From positions 2,277,701 through 2,341,700 of the forward strand of contig NW_022985165.1 in assembly GCF_010093535.1 (NCBI RefSeq): DNA of 64,000 nucleotides, written 5' to 3'. This document shows positions 44,851 to 56,469 of the stretch, piece after piece; the first letter of the stretch is position 1, and the number at the start of each line of letters is the position of its first letter. The notes beneath the pieces were generated by a model. It did not search any database. It had not been told where the DNA came from and worked only from the letters and a program-made list of their open reading frames with translations. This DNA is from Lindgomyces ingoldianus (lineage: Eukaryota; Ascomycota; Dothideomycetes; Pleosporales; Lindgomycetaceae). The translations under genes were made by a program, and so were the position numbers.

Positions 44851-47800
44851 ATGACGGCTGGTCGTCGCGCCCCGGCGCACCATGTCTCCGCCGCCGACCT
44901 TGCCTCCCAGCAACATGCGCTGAATGCTGCGCTGGGAAACCTTGGAAAGCAAAAGCCGTGGATGACTTCAAGTACGAATACGCCTAACGTGAATGTGCTC
45001 CCTCCCGTTGTCAAACGCAAGCCGCAGCCCACAAAGTCGCGGACCGAGCGGCTGCTACAACCTCCTCAAGTACCCTCTGTCCCCGCCAGCCCTACGGTTG
45101 AGTCGCCTCCAGACAGACACCCCCCCTCCAATTCCACTTCGCCACAGTTGGCCAACGTCTTCTCACATCAGAGCCACCGCTCTCCCTTACCTTCACCGAA
45201 CGTTGTACTTCCCTCCCCTGCCCCAAGTGAAGAGACGAATAATGATTCGATCCCGACGCTTGCCGCTATCAATGAGAATATATTAGTATCAAGGCTCAGA
45301 GGCGGAGATGGCAGAGATGCCACTGCTCCGGACAGCCCAGTTGGTTCTCCTGGTGAAATGAGACTCGAGATTCAGTTTATGGAAAGGCTCCGAGAAGCTG
45401 CAGGTTCACCCAAAAGGCCGATAGAGATGAACGTCGCCGAAGCAAACAAGCTCAGACGTCTCGAGAGCGGCCAGTCAAATCGGGGCCACATCTCCAACCT
45501 GGATTTCCTCGAACAATTGCCTATAAACGTGGCAAGCCAAGCTCAGGCACGTGATCCACTAGCAGACGATGGAGCTGGAAATGAGACTGGAACTCAGCAA
45601 CTCGATCGAGGCATGCATAGTCGTCCTCAATCTCCCTCAGTAAGCGCGGCTCCTCCACAGATACAAGGCGCCTTTGGTCCTCCACGGGCTTTGTCCCGTG
45701 GGTTTGCCCAGCATCCGTCCGCACTGCCTTCCGGAAATCATACCTCTGCTCCGCAGGTTCAATCACCACTCCTGGTGTCGCACTCAATACCTTCTGAGTA
45801 CCTCAGCTGGGAACATTGTCTAGATGCGTTCGAAAGCTTTCTGTCTACGTACAGAGACTCTCCAGCGCACCCACGGGATAAAGGACGACTGGATGTTCTA
45901 AGAGCTGCCATAGACAAGCAGGATTGGGCTTACCTTACACTCCACCAGTCTTACTGCCTCCTCAATACAGAGCCTCAATGCCTACCGCAAGCCATTCATG
46001 GTCATCCAAATCTTGGCCAAGCAATCAAACTGATGCGCGACGTTCTAGATGGCAATGAAAAACTGTCGTCGCCAGTACTCTTCTTTTTTGCGAACTTTCC
46101 TTTGCCGGCCCCCCGGATAAAGCGCAATTGGCCCCGTAGATATGAACAAGAACAACGAACGTTATTCCACTTTATCACCTGTTCAACCAACTACGACAAC
46201 CTAAGTTTAGCATGCCAACAAAGGAAATACCCTCCACTTGCTGGAGAGCTAGTCCATGATCTAGGTATCGTTTCGATCATTTTCCAAAAGATTGTTTTCA
46301 CGGCAATCCTCCGGCGCATCTGGTCATATAATGGGCCGCGGTCTCGGACGTTCGCGCAGCTGGAGGGGCGAGCAATTGCTTTGCTTCACAAGAATCAAAC
46401 CGACTTCCTTCGCCAACGAGATAATCGACCAAGGAATGCGCCATCGGACTACGAAAACCAGGAACGAGCCTTAGAGCACCAGCAATGGGGCGTGCAGCTC
46501 AGACAGGTGGGTGAGCTTTATGCTAGCACATTCCGCTTTCAGGGGTCGGACTTGCCTCACCAATCTCATGTACAACCTCACCATCCGTCACGAGGACATC
46601 CTCAGAATACCCATTCACCCACCCTTCGGCCGTCAGTGCCAATCGATCATGGTTCCACTTTGAACCTGCGAAACCAGCTCGTGTCGCACGGAAATCGCGT
46701 GGCATTGCCGAGCAATCATGGAGCACAAACGGCCGCCCAACTCTCACCCCCTCTCTCCCAAACGCCCTTCCAAGCCCGTCGCGGAAGACCTCGTATCCAT
46801 GGCCATACCCCCCCTCATATGGCGCCTCATCTAGCTCAACCAGGTCCTCAACGGAACCGTCCTCTTCTACCCAACAGGGGCGTGACACAGCCACAGCCCG
46901 TCCAACCAAGGCCGGACCGTTCCGCCCTCCACCTAGCTCATCTCCGCAGCCCTTTGCTTCGATCGCAGCTAAAAGATCTGAATCTATATCAATACGTAAA
47001 GGGGTTCGCTAAGCGTCCAGCACGGCTTGCAGCCGCTGGGGACAGGATCGAGCAATGGATTCTACGTATTTCTAGCGAGGAGCTCCGAACTCTTCCGGCA
47101 GATGTGCCTGGCTTACTTGGCGAACCAGCTTCCAGGGTAATCAACCTGAATACTCAAATATTTCGTCTCCGCTGCGTTAAGTGGACTGCAACGGACCTCC
47201 CAGATGAACACGCATGGGCAATCGCAGACACTTCGTGGATACCTTATACATACTTTACATTCAATGGGATCCCCCTCCATCCTCGGAAGAAACTCCACTA
47301 CGGCAAAGATTTACCTATAGATATCAGTTCGTTCATCACAGAGGGTGAGAATACGCTCGAAATTGCAGTATTACGTGAGTCTAAGGACAAATCTTATTGC
47401 AATTACCTCCTAGCGATTGAGATTGTTGGAGTGACTTCACACGACAGCATAAAGCAAGACTGCCTCATCAAAAATCACGTCCCTGCCGCGTCCATAATTG
47501 AGACTATCAAAAGGAGGCTGTCAGGAATAGACGAGGATGACGAGATTGCTATTGTGGAAAACAATCTCAAAATTAGCCTCTTTGATCCTTTTAGCGCGTC
47601 CGCGATTTGCAATATCCCCGTCCGCGGAAAGTCATGTCTGCATTACGATTGTTTCGACCTCCAAACCTTCCTTCAGACACGAAGAAGGAAAGGCGATGCT
47701 TCGGACGTGGACCAGTGGAAGTGCCCCATATGCAGTGCTGATGCTCGACCACAGTTTCTCATTACGGATGGCTTTCTCCAAGATGTACGGGCTCGACTGG

Positions 47801-48000
47801 AACAACAAGGGCTGCTGAAAACTCGAACCATTATCGTCGACAAGGATGGTAATTGGAAGCCTAAGGCATATGCTTGTGATAGTATGGCGGGTCGAACGAG
47901 CCCGAGCAAAGATACCGAAATCCTTTGCCCAAAGACCACATCTTCAAGCAACACAAATCAGCTCCTCGCCAATGCAATGGTCATTGACCTTGATGACTAA
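44851..48000 (+). CDS. MIZ/SP-RING zinc finger protein, probable SUMO E3 ligase
   Basis: Nuclear SUMO-ligase-like protein. Intronless, 1049 residues from ATG 44851 (MTAGRRAPAHHVSAADL); an in-frame upstream ATG at 44764 would add 29 residues of poor quality. The first 700 residues are Ser/Pro/Gln-rich. A PINIT-like/ZMIZ-like region lies at about 715-880 (KWTATDLPDEHAWAIADTSW, YFTFNGIPLHPRKKLHYG, ENTLEIAVLRE). The SP-RING follows at about 905-975 (CNIPVRGKSCLHYDCFDLQT, then WKCPICSADARPQFLITDGF), with zinc ligands Cys, His, Cys, Cys. The last residues MVIDLDD form a SUMO-interacting motif (hydrophobic core flanked by acids). SUMO ligase activity is inferred from family. Confidence 0.92.
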   Translation: MTAGRRAPAHHVSAADLASQQHALNAALGNLGKQKPWMTSSTNTPNVNVLPPVVKRKPQPTKSRTERLLQPPQVPSVPASPTVESPPDRHPPSNSTSPQLANVFSHQSHRSPLPSPNVVLPSPAPSEETNNDSIPTLAAINENILVSRLRGGDGRDATAPDSPVGSPGEMRLEIQFMERLREAAGSPKRPIEMNVAEANKLRRLESGQSNRGHISNLDFLEQLPINVASQAQARDPLADDGAGNETGTQQLDRGMHSRPQSPSVSAAPPQIQGAFGPPRALSRGFAQHPSALPSGNHTSAPQVQSPLLVSHSIPSEYLSWEHCLDAFESFLSTYRDSPAHPRDKGRLDVLRAAIDKQDWAYLTLHQSYCLLNTEPQCLPQAIHGHPNLGQAIKLMRDVLDGNEKLSSPVLFFFANFPLPAPRIKRNWPRRYEQEQRTLFHFITCSTNYDNLSLACQQRKYPPLAGELVHDLGIVSIIFQKIVFTAILRRIWSYNGPRSRTFAQLEGRAIALLHKNQTDFLRQRDNRPRNAPSDYENQERALEHQQWGVQLRQVGELYASTFRFQGSDLPHQSHVQPHHPSRGHPQNTHSPTLRPSVPIDHGSTLNLRNQLVSHGNRVALPSNHGAQTAAQLSPPLSQTPFQARRGRPRIHGHTPPHMAPHLAQPGPQRNRPLLPNRGVTQPQPVQPRPDRSALHLAHLRSPLLRSQLKDLNLYQYVKGFAKRPARLAAAGDRIEQWILRISSEELRTLPADVPGLLGEPASRVINLNTQIFRLRCVKWTATDLPDEHAWAIADTSWIPYTYFTFNGIPLHPRKKLHYGKDLPIDISSFITEGENTLEIAVLRESKDKSYCNYLLAIEIVGVTSHDSIKQDCLIKNHVPAASIIETIKRRLSGIDEDDEIAIVENNLKISLFDPFSASAICNIPVRGKSCLHYDCFDLQTFLQTRRRKGDASDVDQWKCPICSADARPQFLITDGFLQDVRARLEQQGLLKTRTIIVDKDGNWKPKAYACDSMAGRTSPSKDTEILCPKTTSSSNTNQLLANAMVIDLDD

Positions 48001-49901
48001 GGTCTTCTCTATGATTATTCCTATTGACGCACTCCATGCCGGTAGCTCACTTTGTACTTCTGATGGGGTTAAATTCCCTCTACTTTATCGACAGATCCCC
48101 TTCATCAAAGTCAGTTATATATATCCTTTTTTGGCGTTTCGGATGATGAGCTTTATGGGTACAGTTACAAGTCCAGCTAAACTATACCCCCATCATTTTC
48201 TCTCATATATAAGCATCTACACAATACCCTAGGGGTTCGTCGTGGGCGCTAGGTTCGGGGGTCGATTCTCCTGAAATCAATGGATCTTTATTTTTGGAAG
48301 TATGTGAGCTCGGGATCATAGGAAATTAGTGGCGACAGGAATACTAGGACTGACATAATTACAGAAGTTCGGCATGTGTAAGTAAAAGTACAAGCGGGCA
48401 TACTAGCTTACTTGGAACCTAGCTGCTCGCTACAGCAGGAATGTCCCTAATATGAAGAATTCCGCACACTTGCATCCTTCCGTGGTGATTCCATCGGAGA
48501 CTTTGACTTGATTGCTGCACCAATTAGTCGGGGCTAGTCAACAGGAGCCCATGGGAGATCCACGTCATTTCGGTCCGTCTCAGAGATTTAACGAGGGTCG
48601 AATGTCGATGGGGCTCAACCTAGGCTCGTTGGCGATGCGTCAAGGTCTGAATATTTAGAGAGATTTGACTACCATGTCTGAGATTTTTGCCGGGCAGGTC
48701 GGAAAACTAGGTCTGTGTTTGAGTCCTGCTTTAGAAGGTGTGCTGACTTCAACGAGGCTTCTTACAGTACCTTGTTAGTGCTTGAGCATCTCTACCTTCC
48801 GCCTTAAAAAAATGCCTCCCAAAGACGTGGTCAATTCTAGATTGACAGAAATCCCGCACAGCCGAGTCGACTCCAAGGCTGAGGTGATTGTTTATCTTGG
48901 CACTGTCGTCTGGGATATCTGGCATCCAATACGCACTGTCTGCTGCCAATGGTCGGTACTAAGCTCATTGCATGGGGCAGACATTCCGAAAACAAGGCTA
49001 TGGCTAGGGCCAATACAACGAAAAGCCCCGTTTCGATTCATAAATGCGGCTCTACATATGTTCCGGTGCGACCCTAATGTCCTGTTGCTGAATATGATGC
49101 CTCGGGTGCATTGGGGTACCACTATGCTCAGCCCTGTGCAACAAGCCATGACGTGCATCACATTGCTGTTACCCCGCCATTGGTTTATCGAATGACTTTC
49201 CCATGCTTTCTTTTCAGCCAGCTAACAGTTCTCCGCACTAACCCAGCGTTTCGGGCGCGGACCGTGACCACGTCTGAGGCTGCAGAACCAGGCAGAAGAA
49301 GGCAACCAGTGCGGTCAGCGTGACAACAATCAATATCGTGAGAGCCCGCCCTGTGAGCTCTTATCGTCTCGGATCAACGGGGCCCATCTTCCAGGTTGCT
49401 GCCCGACTGTAAAAAGGAAATTATTAATTGGCTCTTGAAGCCCTGAGAGGTTAGGCATTTGTCTCGTCAAAGTTGCCTTATGTTCGTACAGCTTTCCAGC
49501 TCGTCGATTACTGGTTTCCACACCCCCGCTATTGTACGAGGGCCTGCGGCGCTGTTTTCGTCAGCTTGCGCTTGCCAGACATTGGGCATATGCCCAAGAA
49601 TGCACTTTTCGCTGCGGCAGAACCCTCGTACCTCTTTCCACCGGGCTGAATCTTTCAGACTTACCCAAAACTGCATTGATGTTACAATCAAGGAAACAAG
49701 GTCGAAGAGACCAGCCCACTGTACGTACTTACACCGTTCACTGTTGGTGACAGTAGTGGCTAACACCTCAAGTAGTCTAACTACGGTGAGTCGGAAGCTA
49801 AAGGCAGAGGAGAAATAGGGCTTGGGGGAGAAATAAAACCAGGTCCTGCAGCGGTGCGTATAGGCATGATGAACTCGATTCAATGCTAACATACTCAGTA
49901 G
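48001..49901. other. intergenic, possible upstream exon of next gene
   Basis: 1.9 kb, AT-rich. A plus-strand frame ending near 49790 with a strong donor (ACG|GTGAGT) joins in phase to 49902, so a first exon of the small protein below may lie at its end, but the upstream translation is not convincing. Confidence 0.4.
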
Positions 49902-50453
49902 CCACCACCAGATGAAAGGCAAGGCTCACAGGATCTTCAAACTCTGAGTAAGTTCCAGACTTTACCCCTAACTCTGTGGTTATTTCTCCTTCACCAATCT
50001 TTGACTAATCCATTTGAAGATTATCCTCGAGGAAGGGTCGCACACTCTTCATCCACCGAATACGATACCACGAACGCGCCATCTTCCTACAGCCATCAAC
50101 CTACCTTAGGTACATATTCCCAGGCTTCGATCCACACACCTTCGTCCCAGTCAACCCAAAATGAGACCCGAGCGAATGATTCGAGCACCGCATATTCTCG
50201 TGACCATGATAGCTATTCAGGTGAACGTCAGACAACCGGTCATCGGACAACAGGAGAACAGACTGCCGTCACTAGTGGAGGCTCGTCCACTGACTGGATT
50301 TGGAGTCAGTCACACGGAAAATATTATCGTGTGTTGTACAAGTCTGATGGTAAGTAATGTTTCATGCTTAGTTTTTCTGTGCCCAGCTTCTTCACCGCTA
50401 ACGCATGTAATCTTGCAGGGTCTATGGAATACATATGGTATAACAAACCATAA
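49902..50453 (+). CDS. small WIWS-motif protein candidate, 5' end unresolved
   Basis: Exons 49902-49947 (acceptor ACTCAGTAG), 50020-50349 and 50419-50453; GT-AG introns with good donors (GTAAGTT, GTAAGTA) and phases that agree. The product is Ser/Thr-rich (YPRGRVAHSSSTEYDTTNAP) and ends DWIWSQSHGKYYRVLYKSDG then SMEYIWYNKP and stop. The aromatic repeat WIWS..YYRV...YIWY recalls short fungal proteins with WW-like motifs found in many Pezizomycotina. No initiation codon is present in this stretch, so a first exon upstream is required. It sits about 1 kb before the DUF6594 gene on the same strand. Function unknown; partly decayed gene not excluded. Confidence 0.45.
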
Positions 50454-51425
50454 TGTGAGCATAGTTGAAGTTTCGATGCAGCGCCCTATCACTCATATAC
50501 CGCTCGTTCACTCTTACTCTCATGATGCATCTGGAAGACACTTGGAGGATCAGCAAGGAAGTGTTAGATCATGTCGATTTATGAAAGGAATTTACTTGCA
50601 GACGCAAGTCCTGAATGAAAGCAGGTCCGAAAACAGAAGTGAGGCTCGAAACCTCTTGCCACGATTTGAAATAGGCGCAGGATAGTTGATTGATCACGCA
50701 TAACTTATGTAGGCGGATGGGATAGCTACTCATTAATACCAGTCTTAGATTTCCTTCTGAGAAGACTGAGCCGCGTCATATGCCAAAGACGCTGGTTCAT
50801 AATACTTGGTTGTTGTCACGCCAGCATCAGTCACCGATCTTGCCCGGTGGGCGCTTATTGGGACCGCTCTCGGTTGGGTTGTCAATTTCAGGCGGGGTCA
50901 ATGCGCTGGGGATCGTCCGGTGTCTTGCGCGGGAGTTAAGCATCCACGAATTGAATACTGGGCCCCCACACATAAAACTGCACATAAACGCTCTAGTGCT
51001 GCGATTGAAATTCACCTGACTAAGTGTCTACCCCAGCAGCTCCTCCGGGTCTGACAATTGATGAAACCACGTCCCGCGCCATCTCTTCTCGAACCGCATC
51101 GCAGCCAGCTCATAACGATACCAACATCTGGCACCCAAACTCTTGGTCGCCCTGTTAAGCCCTACTTGCGTGGCACCACTTGACATATCGGGTTGCTAGG
51201 TGCATCGTCGTAGGGCTTCGTCGCATCGCCCTGAGCCCAAAATCTTTCTTGCAGGGAGAATACTGCTTTCTTATAAGCCAAGACTGATGGTTTGCGCAAT
51301 CGTCCAACGCTTCGACGATCCGCTAATTTATCATGATAGCTTCACGGTGTCCCCGGAATCGGAAATCTACCAATTGTGTACCAGAGCTTCCGCTCTACGT
51401 TCAAAACGCCGTGCCTCTCAGGGCA
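50454..51425. other. intergenic between the small protein and DUF6594 genes
   Basis: An open, protein-like stretch near 51036-51150 (PPGLTIDETTSRAISSRTAS, NIWHPNSWSP) is preceded by a possible acceptor CTACCCCAG and ends in a stop. It may be a relic or a missed exon. Otherwise nothing recognised. Confidence 0.35.
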
Positions 51426-52806
51426 ATGGTAGATTCAAAAGATGCTTCTCACGACCAAGGCTCACCCGTTCGTACGCCATCGGAGTCTGAGGAGTCTGAA
51501 TCCAGGCTTACGGGTATTTTGATAACTTATTTCTCTTTTTTAAGTTGAAGCTCATCGTCTTAGAACCATTAGATAAGAAGCACAGTTCTCCGCAGCCTCG
51601 GCCTCACGGCTTTCTGTCATCGCTACAGCACGATCCTGAGGACACCAACGATGACCGCTTCAAGAATGTGACTTACGAATCTGGTGAGGGCCAACATCAA
51701 TTCCGTCTTATTTTATGTTCGTGTTGAAATAAATTTGACACTTTGCAGTCGAGTCTTATCCTCTGGGTTATCCCAGCTGGGCCGCAGTGCAGAATTCTGA
51801 CCCAACTTTCCGAGTTTACAAACGCTTTGGTACTTTACGTAACCGTGTCATTCTCTATCGGCAACTAGAGTTGGCAAGGCTAGAAGAGAAGCTGAATGAG
51901 CTGGACAAAGACGATCACCAAAAGCATAATCACAGGATACGTTCGTTGCGAAAAGACACAGAAGACAAGGAGTCGAAGCGTATGGAATTGATCGACCAAA
52001 TTGACACAAAACTCAAGCATTATGGTGAGATCGGCGGTAATGGCATCTCTAGTGAGATTGATTCTGACAAAGATAGATGATCTCTTAGAACGGGAGCTAC
52101 GATCAGGGCTTATGCAGAAGCCTACGAAACGAAATTATCGGACTCTGGTGAACTACCTCTGGAACTACGCACCCATTGTGCGGTCAGAAATGAATTTTCT
52201 GAGGCATAGAGATGACTTTGTGCTGCTTACTGGGCAGTCCGAGTCCCCACTTGAGAGAACTCTGGACAAGTTGGTCTGCAAAGTCCCAATCGCATGGTTC
52301 AGGGTATGTCACTCACACTGCCAACGAAAAAAAAAAAGCAACCTATGCTAACTTTTTCTCGCATAGCGTCTCTTCTCCTCGGAAGCGCAGCGCGATAAAA
52401 TTGATAAGACGACGGGTGAATACATAGTTCTTACCAGCACGGAGAAGGTGGAGAGGCTCGCTCGTGTCATCGCCTCACTTTTGGCAGTCTTACTGATTGG
52501 TGTTCCCCTCTTCGTTCTAGCCTCTACAGCCTTCTGCGATAAAGTCAAGGTTGCTGTCCTCCTCGTTGCGCTTGTTCTTTTTCCGGCTGCAATTCAAGTT
52601 GCGGCAAGACCCAAGAATCATGACCTCTTTACTTCCACAGCCGCGTAAGTGCCACACATTTTAGAAGCGCTCTAGCTTTGCGAGACTAATGTATGTAAAA
52701 CAGATATTGTGCCGTCCTGAGCACCTTTCTTGCAACCAGTGCCAACCTCAACAACCTTGGGCAATCACAAATGCAAATTCCAGGTAACACCACAATTTAT
52801 CACTAA
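51426..52806 (+). CDS. DUF6594 membrane protein
   Basis: Six exons: 51426-51513, 51564-51683, 51749-52024, 52077-52303, 52367-52644, 52704-52806; every intron is GT-AG (50-65 bp) and in phase; 363 residues. N-terminus is polar (MVDSKDASHDQGSPVRT). The domain starts with ESYPLGYPSWAAVQNSDPTF and RVYKRFGTLRNRVILYRQLE, then a coiled-coil (LARLEEKLNELDKDD), DDLLERELRSGLMQKPTKRN, and YRTLVNYLWNYAPIV. The C-terminus has three hydrophobic helices (IASLLAVLLIGVPLFVLAST, VKVAVLLVALVLFPAAIQVA, AAYCAVLSTFLATSANL). This is the standard DUF6594 plan, a highly expanded uncharacterised family of filamentous fungi. The gene looks intact. Confidence 0.9.
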
Positions 52807-53616
52807 GCCGCAACAGAATGGGACATGTACAACGAGACATTTCTACGACCACGGGTTCTTGTACATATTTTCCCCTACTCCCTTGATCACATTCTAGCAA
52901 CTTGCAAACAATGAGAAATTCGCAGCACAGAATGTCAGGTAATGGATAAATTATGCGTCGTGCAATACTGCAGGATCTGGATCTTTTACCTTCTTCCGGT
53001 ACTTTCCCAATGCTATCCTTCTCTACTTCCACTCACCGCCTCTCACCGCTCTTCTCTACTCATTTCTGCAACTTATTTGTCCATCCATGGCTCAACTCCA
53101 AGCACGCCTTATGCATCTCGCCATCTCAAGTCACCTAAGTTCTGCAGCTACCCCTTGCGTCAATATCCAACTGCATTCCTTGGTAGGATCGCCTGCAGTC
53201 CGAATAAAGAAGGCGCTAATACCATCGCTTCCGCTCCACCCCAGACCAGCCACCCGAGAACCAGGGTTATTTGCATGGACTTAGGAGTGGGTCTCTCCAG
53301 CGTTATCCGCAGGTTTGTGTCACGAGGAGACCGATGTGGCGTTGTGTTTGTTTCAGATCTTGTCCACTTTGGGGCTTCTGCGGCCGAAATCGGTGGGTAG
53401 CTTGGCACAATCAAATGACTGGATCGAAGTCTTCCCTCTGCCATGATAATACGAGTTCGGCAGATGCTTGCGGCCTTTGCTTCCATAGCAGCTTAGCTAA
53501 AAGCCATGTTTACTGCTAGTTTTACAAGGCATGAGATCCCAGGACGTTTACCTAACCTTGTAACTCACCTTGGCCCACTATAGTCTATACATGTGATCAT
53601 AGCAATCTGCGTAGTG
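52807..53616. other. intergenic
   Basis: Overlapping open frames on both strands near 52940-53490 have no recognisable product. Confidence 0.4.
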
Positions 53617-54660
53617 CTATAAACAAAGTTGAATATTATACCGTGGTCCCCAACGAGATATGAGAACTGATATCTCTTGGAGAGGTACCACAAAGATACT
53701 GTCTTCTCTCTGTCCAAGTCCCCCTTCAATGGTAGAACCCAGGTATTGTATCTCGCTCGTAAGCTTTCTAATTTTGCCCTGCAAACTAAGCTTTACAAAT
53801 TGAATCTTATTCTGAACTAAATAGGGATTATTTCCAGGTGTTTTTTTCAAGAACTCAATCACCAACCTAGTCCTTGTTTCTTGTCTCCATGTACAAGGAA
53901 GCGAGAAACGTACGTAACTGAAAACAAGCCTGACGAACGGGTATACTGAGTACCAGTCGGGCATGCCATACGAATTTGAGTGTAAAAAAGTGTATTGAGG
54001 AGCTATTCCAGAGTTGTAGGCGTGGTCGAGTAAGCCCCCATTGTCCAGTTAACAAGAAGTAATGTCCCGACATGCGTAAATGTAAAGAGAACCCAAAAGA
54101 CACATGGCCAGAACCCTGAGGTTTCGAACATAGGAATGCTTATAAATGCATAATCTGAGCATATCGAGTGTAAAAATATTGGTCGTTGCCGAGAACTATG
54201 CGAGGTCAATGACGATGTCAAATTCATGGAGAGAAATCAGGCTTCCATTGGAAAGTGTACCAATCAATATGGCAATACTAGTAATAAGTTTCGGTCAATG
54301 AATACTAAGACAAATTGAACGAAGGCACCTCTAGGTCTACCGGTTGAAGAGCATCCGACTGGCCAGAAACACTGTTCGCAAGAGTGTCCTGCCGAGTCGC
54401 AATTGGTTTCATAACAGCCCGTTTAGTTTGCAGAAAACAACTGAGGGGAAGATAAGCTCTCAGGTATGCCCAAAAAGTAATAAAAAAAGGTTTACAAAGA
54501 AGTAGACATGGAATGATATTAGCACTGGGATAGGTTGGCATCAAAACCAGGAGCTGCAGACTTGTGGTTGGACCTACACCGATACCTACAATACCGTAGT
54601 TGATGTTTGTTTCTAGGGCGCAGCCAGTTTCAGGCTCCAAATAATAATATTTCTTACAAT
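53617..54660 (-). pseudogene. multi-segment membrane-protein relic or unresolved gene
   Basis: Minus-strand protein-like pieces in order: 54640-54305 (ETGCALETNINYGIVGIGVG then hydrophobic LQLLVLMPTYPSANIIPCLL and PFFITFWAYLRAYLPLSCFL), 54227-54003 (FETSGFWPCVFWVLFTFTHV, GTLLLVNWTMGAY) and 53964-53617 (NSYGMPDWYSVYPFVRLVF region and a charged helical end). The first segment recalls the N-terminus of fungal multi-pass membrane proteins beginning with a Cys and 'NYGIVGIGVR'. I could not find splice sites that join all three cleanly, so it is either an intact gene that I cannot model or a decayed copy. Confidence 0.3.
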
Positions 54661-55779
54661 CCAGAGAGCTCCCACGATTTTCTACGATACATCAATAAGA
54701 TGATCTGTAGTACTTTGTGATCTCGATCTCAGGGTTGCGTTTTGCGAAATATCAAGGAAGAGAGTGTCGCAAATTTTATTGCAGCCAAGAAAGCATGCGG
54801 CCGTGGCTAACAGAGCCACCGGTTCATGGTTCAGTGTAATTAGACAATTCTTGACCAGAGAGAGTCAAGTCAACACTCATATTGTAGTCTCTGCCTTTTC
54901 TTATTTGATTATTTAAATGTGTTACGCATACCGAAAGCCAAGGGCAGGCTCCAGATAGGACTGTATTAAAAAGCAATCCAGGTCGGGAGATACCTAGACT
55001 CCCGAGGCTCGTGAAGCCATCCACTCGCCCACTTATCGGACACCTTATCTTAACTTCACTTTACAATTCTATTTCGAGAAAGTTGGAGGATTGGAGTTGG
55101 TTGCTACAAGTAGTCTCTCAATCATTTCTCTCCTCTCCCTGGCTCTTGGATCACCACTGGGTATACAAGTTAGCTACCTCTAGTGAGGCTTTACAGAGTC
55201 AAAAGAAGTTCAGGCTTCAATGAGTGAAGGACCGAGGAATGCGCCATGGCTTGTTTACAGCCATTAAGTAAAGGCCGGAAGAGAAATGCCCAATATCACA
55301 TTGTGAGCTACGAAGATAATGTGAGTGTCTTCTCGAAGGGGTAAGGTTTGCAAGATAAGAACACTACCTATACACTGAAGTCTCAGGGAGACAGGTTTGC
55401 CCTTCTATGGGATCGCTGGGACACTACCTCTATAAATGTATTAGATAAGTTTTGTGCAGACTTATCATGGGCCCTCTACTCTCAGACTCTGTCGATTTCG
55501 AACGTCGGCGTCTTTGTATGTGCTAGAAACATGGAGCTCTCATTCCTGCTCTACGAGTCTAAAGAATTATAGAAGGCCCCCTCCCCCTCCCTCTTTTCTC
55601 CACTTTCTCTAAGGAGCCAACCATTCATTCATCGCAGCGACTTTCCATATTCTGGATGCCAACCAGGTCCATAATTCTGAGCCGCAGAACCCAGATATAC
55701 TCATGAATTGAAACCCGGTCGCTTGTTGTTTCCGAGTGAGTCTACCCACGCCCATGTTGCACGATGGCTGACACGCCCT
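54661..55779. other. intergenic
   Basis: AT-rich; no coding stretch recognised. Confidence 0.45.
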
Positions 55780-56055
55780 TCACGCTTTCGGCGAGAATTT
55801 ATGTTTCTTAACCAAACGATGGATTACCACCGTTCCAGCAAAGAAGCACACTCCTAGCCATGCGAATGTACTTTTCCAGGCGTATCTTGTTAAGACAGAA
55901 TAAACGGCGTGCTGTATGGGAACATCAATCATCGCATCCTCCTCTCGTACCGCAAGATGTTCTGTATTCTGACATACCGTCATGTGAACCGCGTTCGATG
56001 TATGACGCAATTTATCGAAGCATCCCTCCATTCTACAGTCGATCTTCTGTGAAAT

Positions 56056-56250
56056 CTACCGAGCACAAGACTGGGCAGTCTTGACGGCGTTCTTAATCTA
56101 CGCAAAATCAGTAACTGTGGGGAGGTCGGATTTGCGAATAGAGGAAACTTACCTGTCGCCCATTTAGCACCTTCTTACTCAATTCGTCGAAGTGTTCCTT
56201 TTCAAATGGCTCGCTCTCCTGGCCTTCCATCTTCCTGACCATCTAAGACT
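56056..56250 (-). pseudogene. AAA+ ATPase C-terminal relic
   Basis: Minus-strand piece reading MEGQESEPFEKEHFDELSKK VLNGRQ (56242-56153), a GT-AG intron (56152-56098), then IKNAVKTAQSCAR and stop (56097-56056). 'F-L-NGRQIKNAVKTAQSLA' is the hallmark of the helical C-terminal subdomain of a large family of fungal AAA+ ATPases, including conservation of the intron position inside NGRQ|IKN. The rest of the enzyme, including Walker A and B, was not found; upstream 56461-56273 has only a vague resemblance (FSTQRSIAPFQIYARLQ) to the sensor-1 strand. The normal C-terminal end is also lost. Confidence 0.6.
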
Positions 56251-56469
56251 CAATGTTTCCGATTCTAGTCTCTTAAAGATATGTATAATTAGTTGTGCTA
56301 TGTTTTGTCTCTTGGAGTCTGGCATAAATTTGAAATGGAGCGATGCTCCTTTGTGTAGAAAATCCTACTAAGAGCACAAATCCTACAGCACAACGTCTAG
56401 ATAATACTTCACGATCGATTGAGATCTTGACCACCAATCTTCCCCCAACGTATCTGCACAATCAAAGAC

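Noticed and set aside
48782..49195. 137-codon plus-strand frame
   Set aside because: No motif, unusual composition, no splice or context support.
49467..49922. 151-codon minus-strand frame
   Set aside because: Hydrophobic start but no recognisable domain, and it overlaps the better-supported plus-strand exon and splice signals of the small WIWS protein.
52942..53486. Opposed frames of 152 and 108 codons
   Set aside because: Both strands open over the same interval with no family signal; likely chance in a GC-richer patch.
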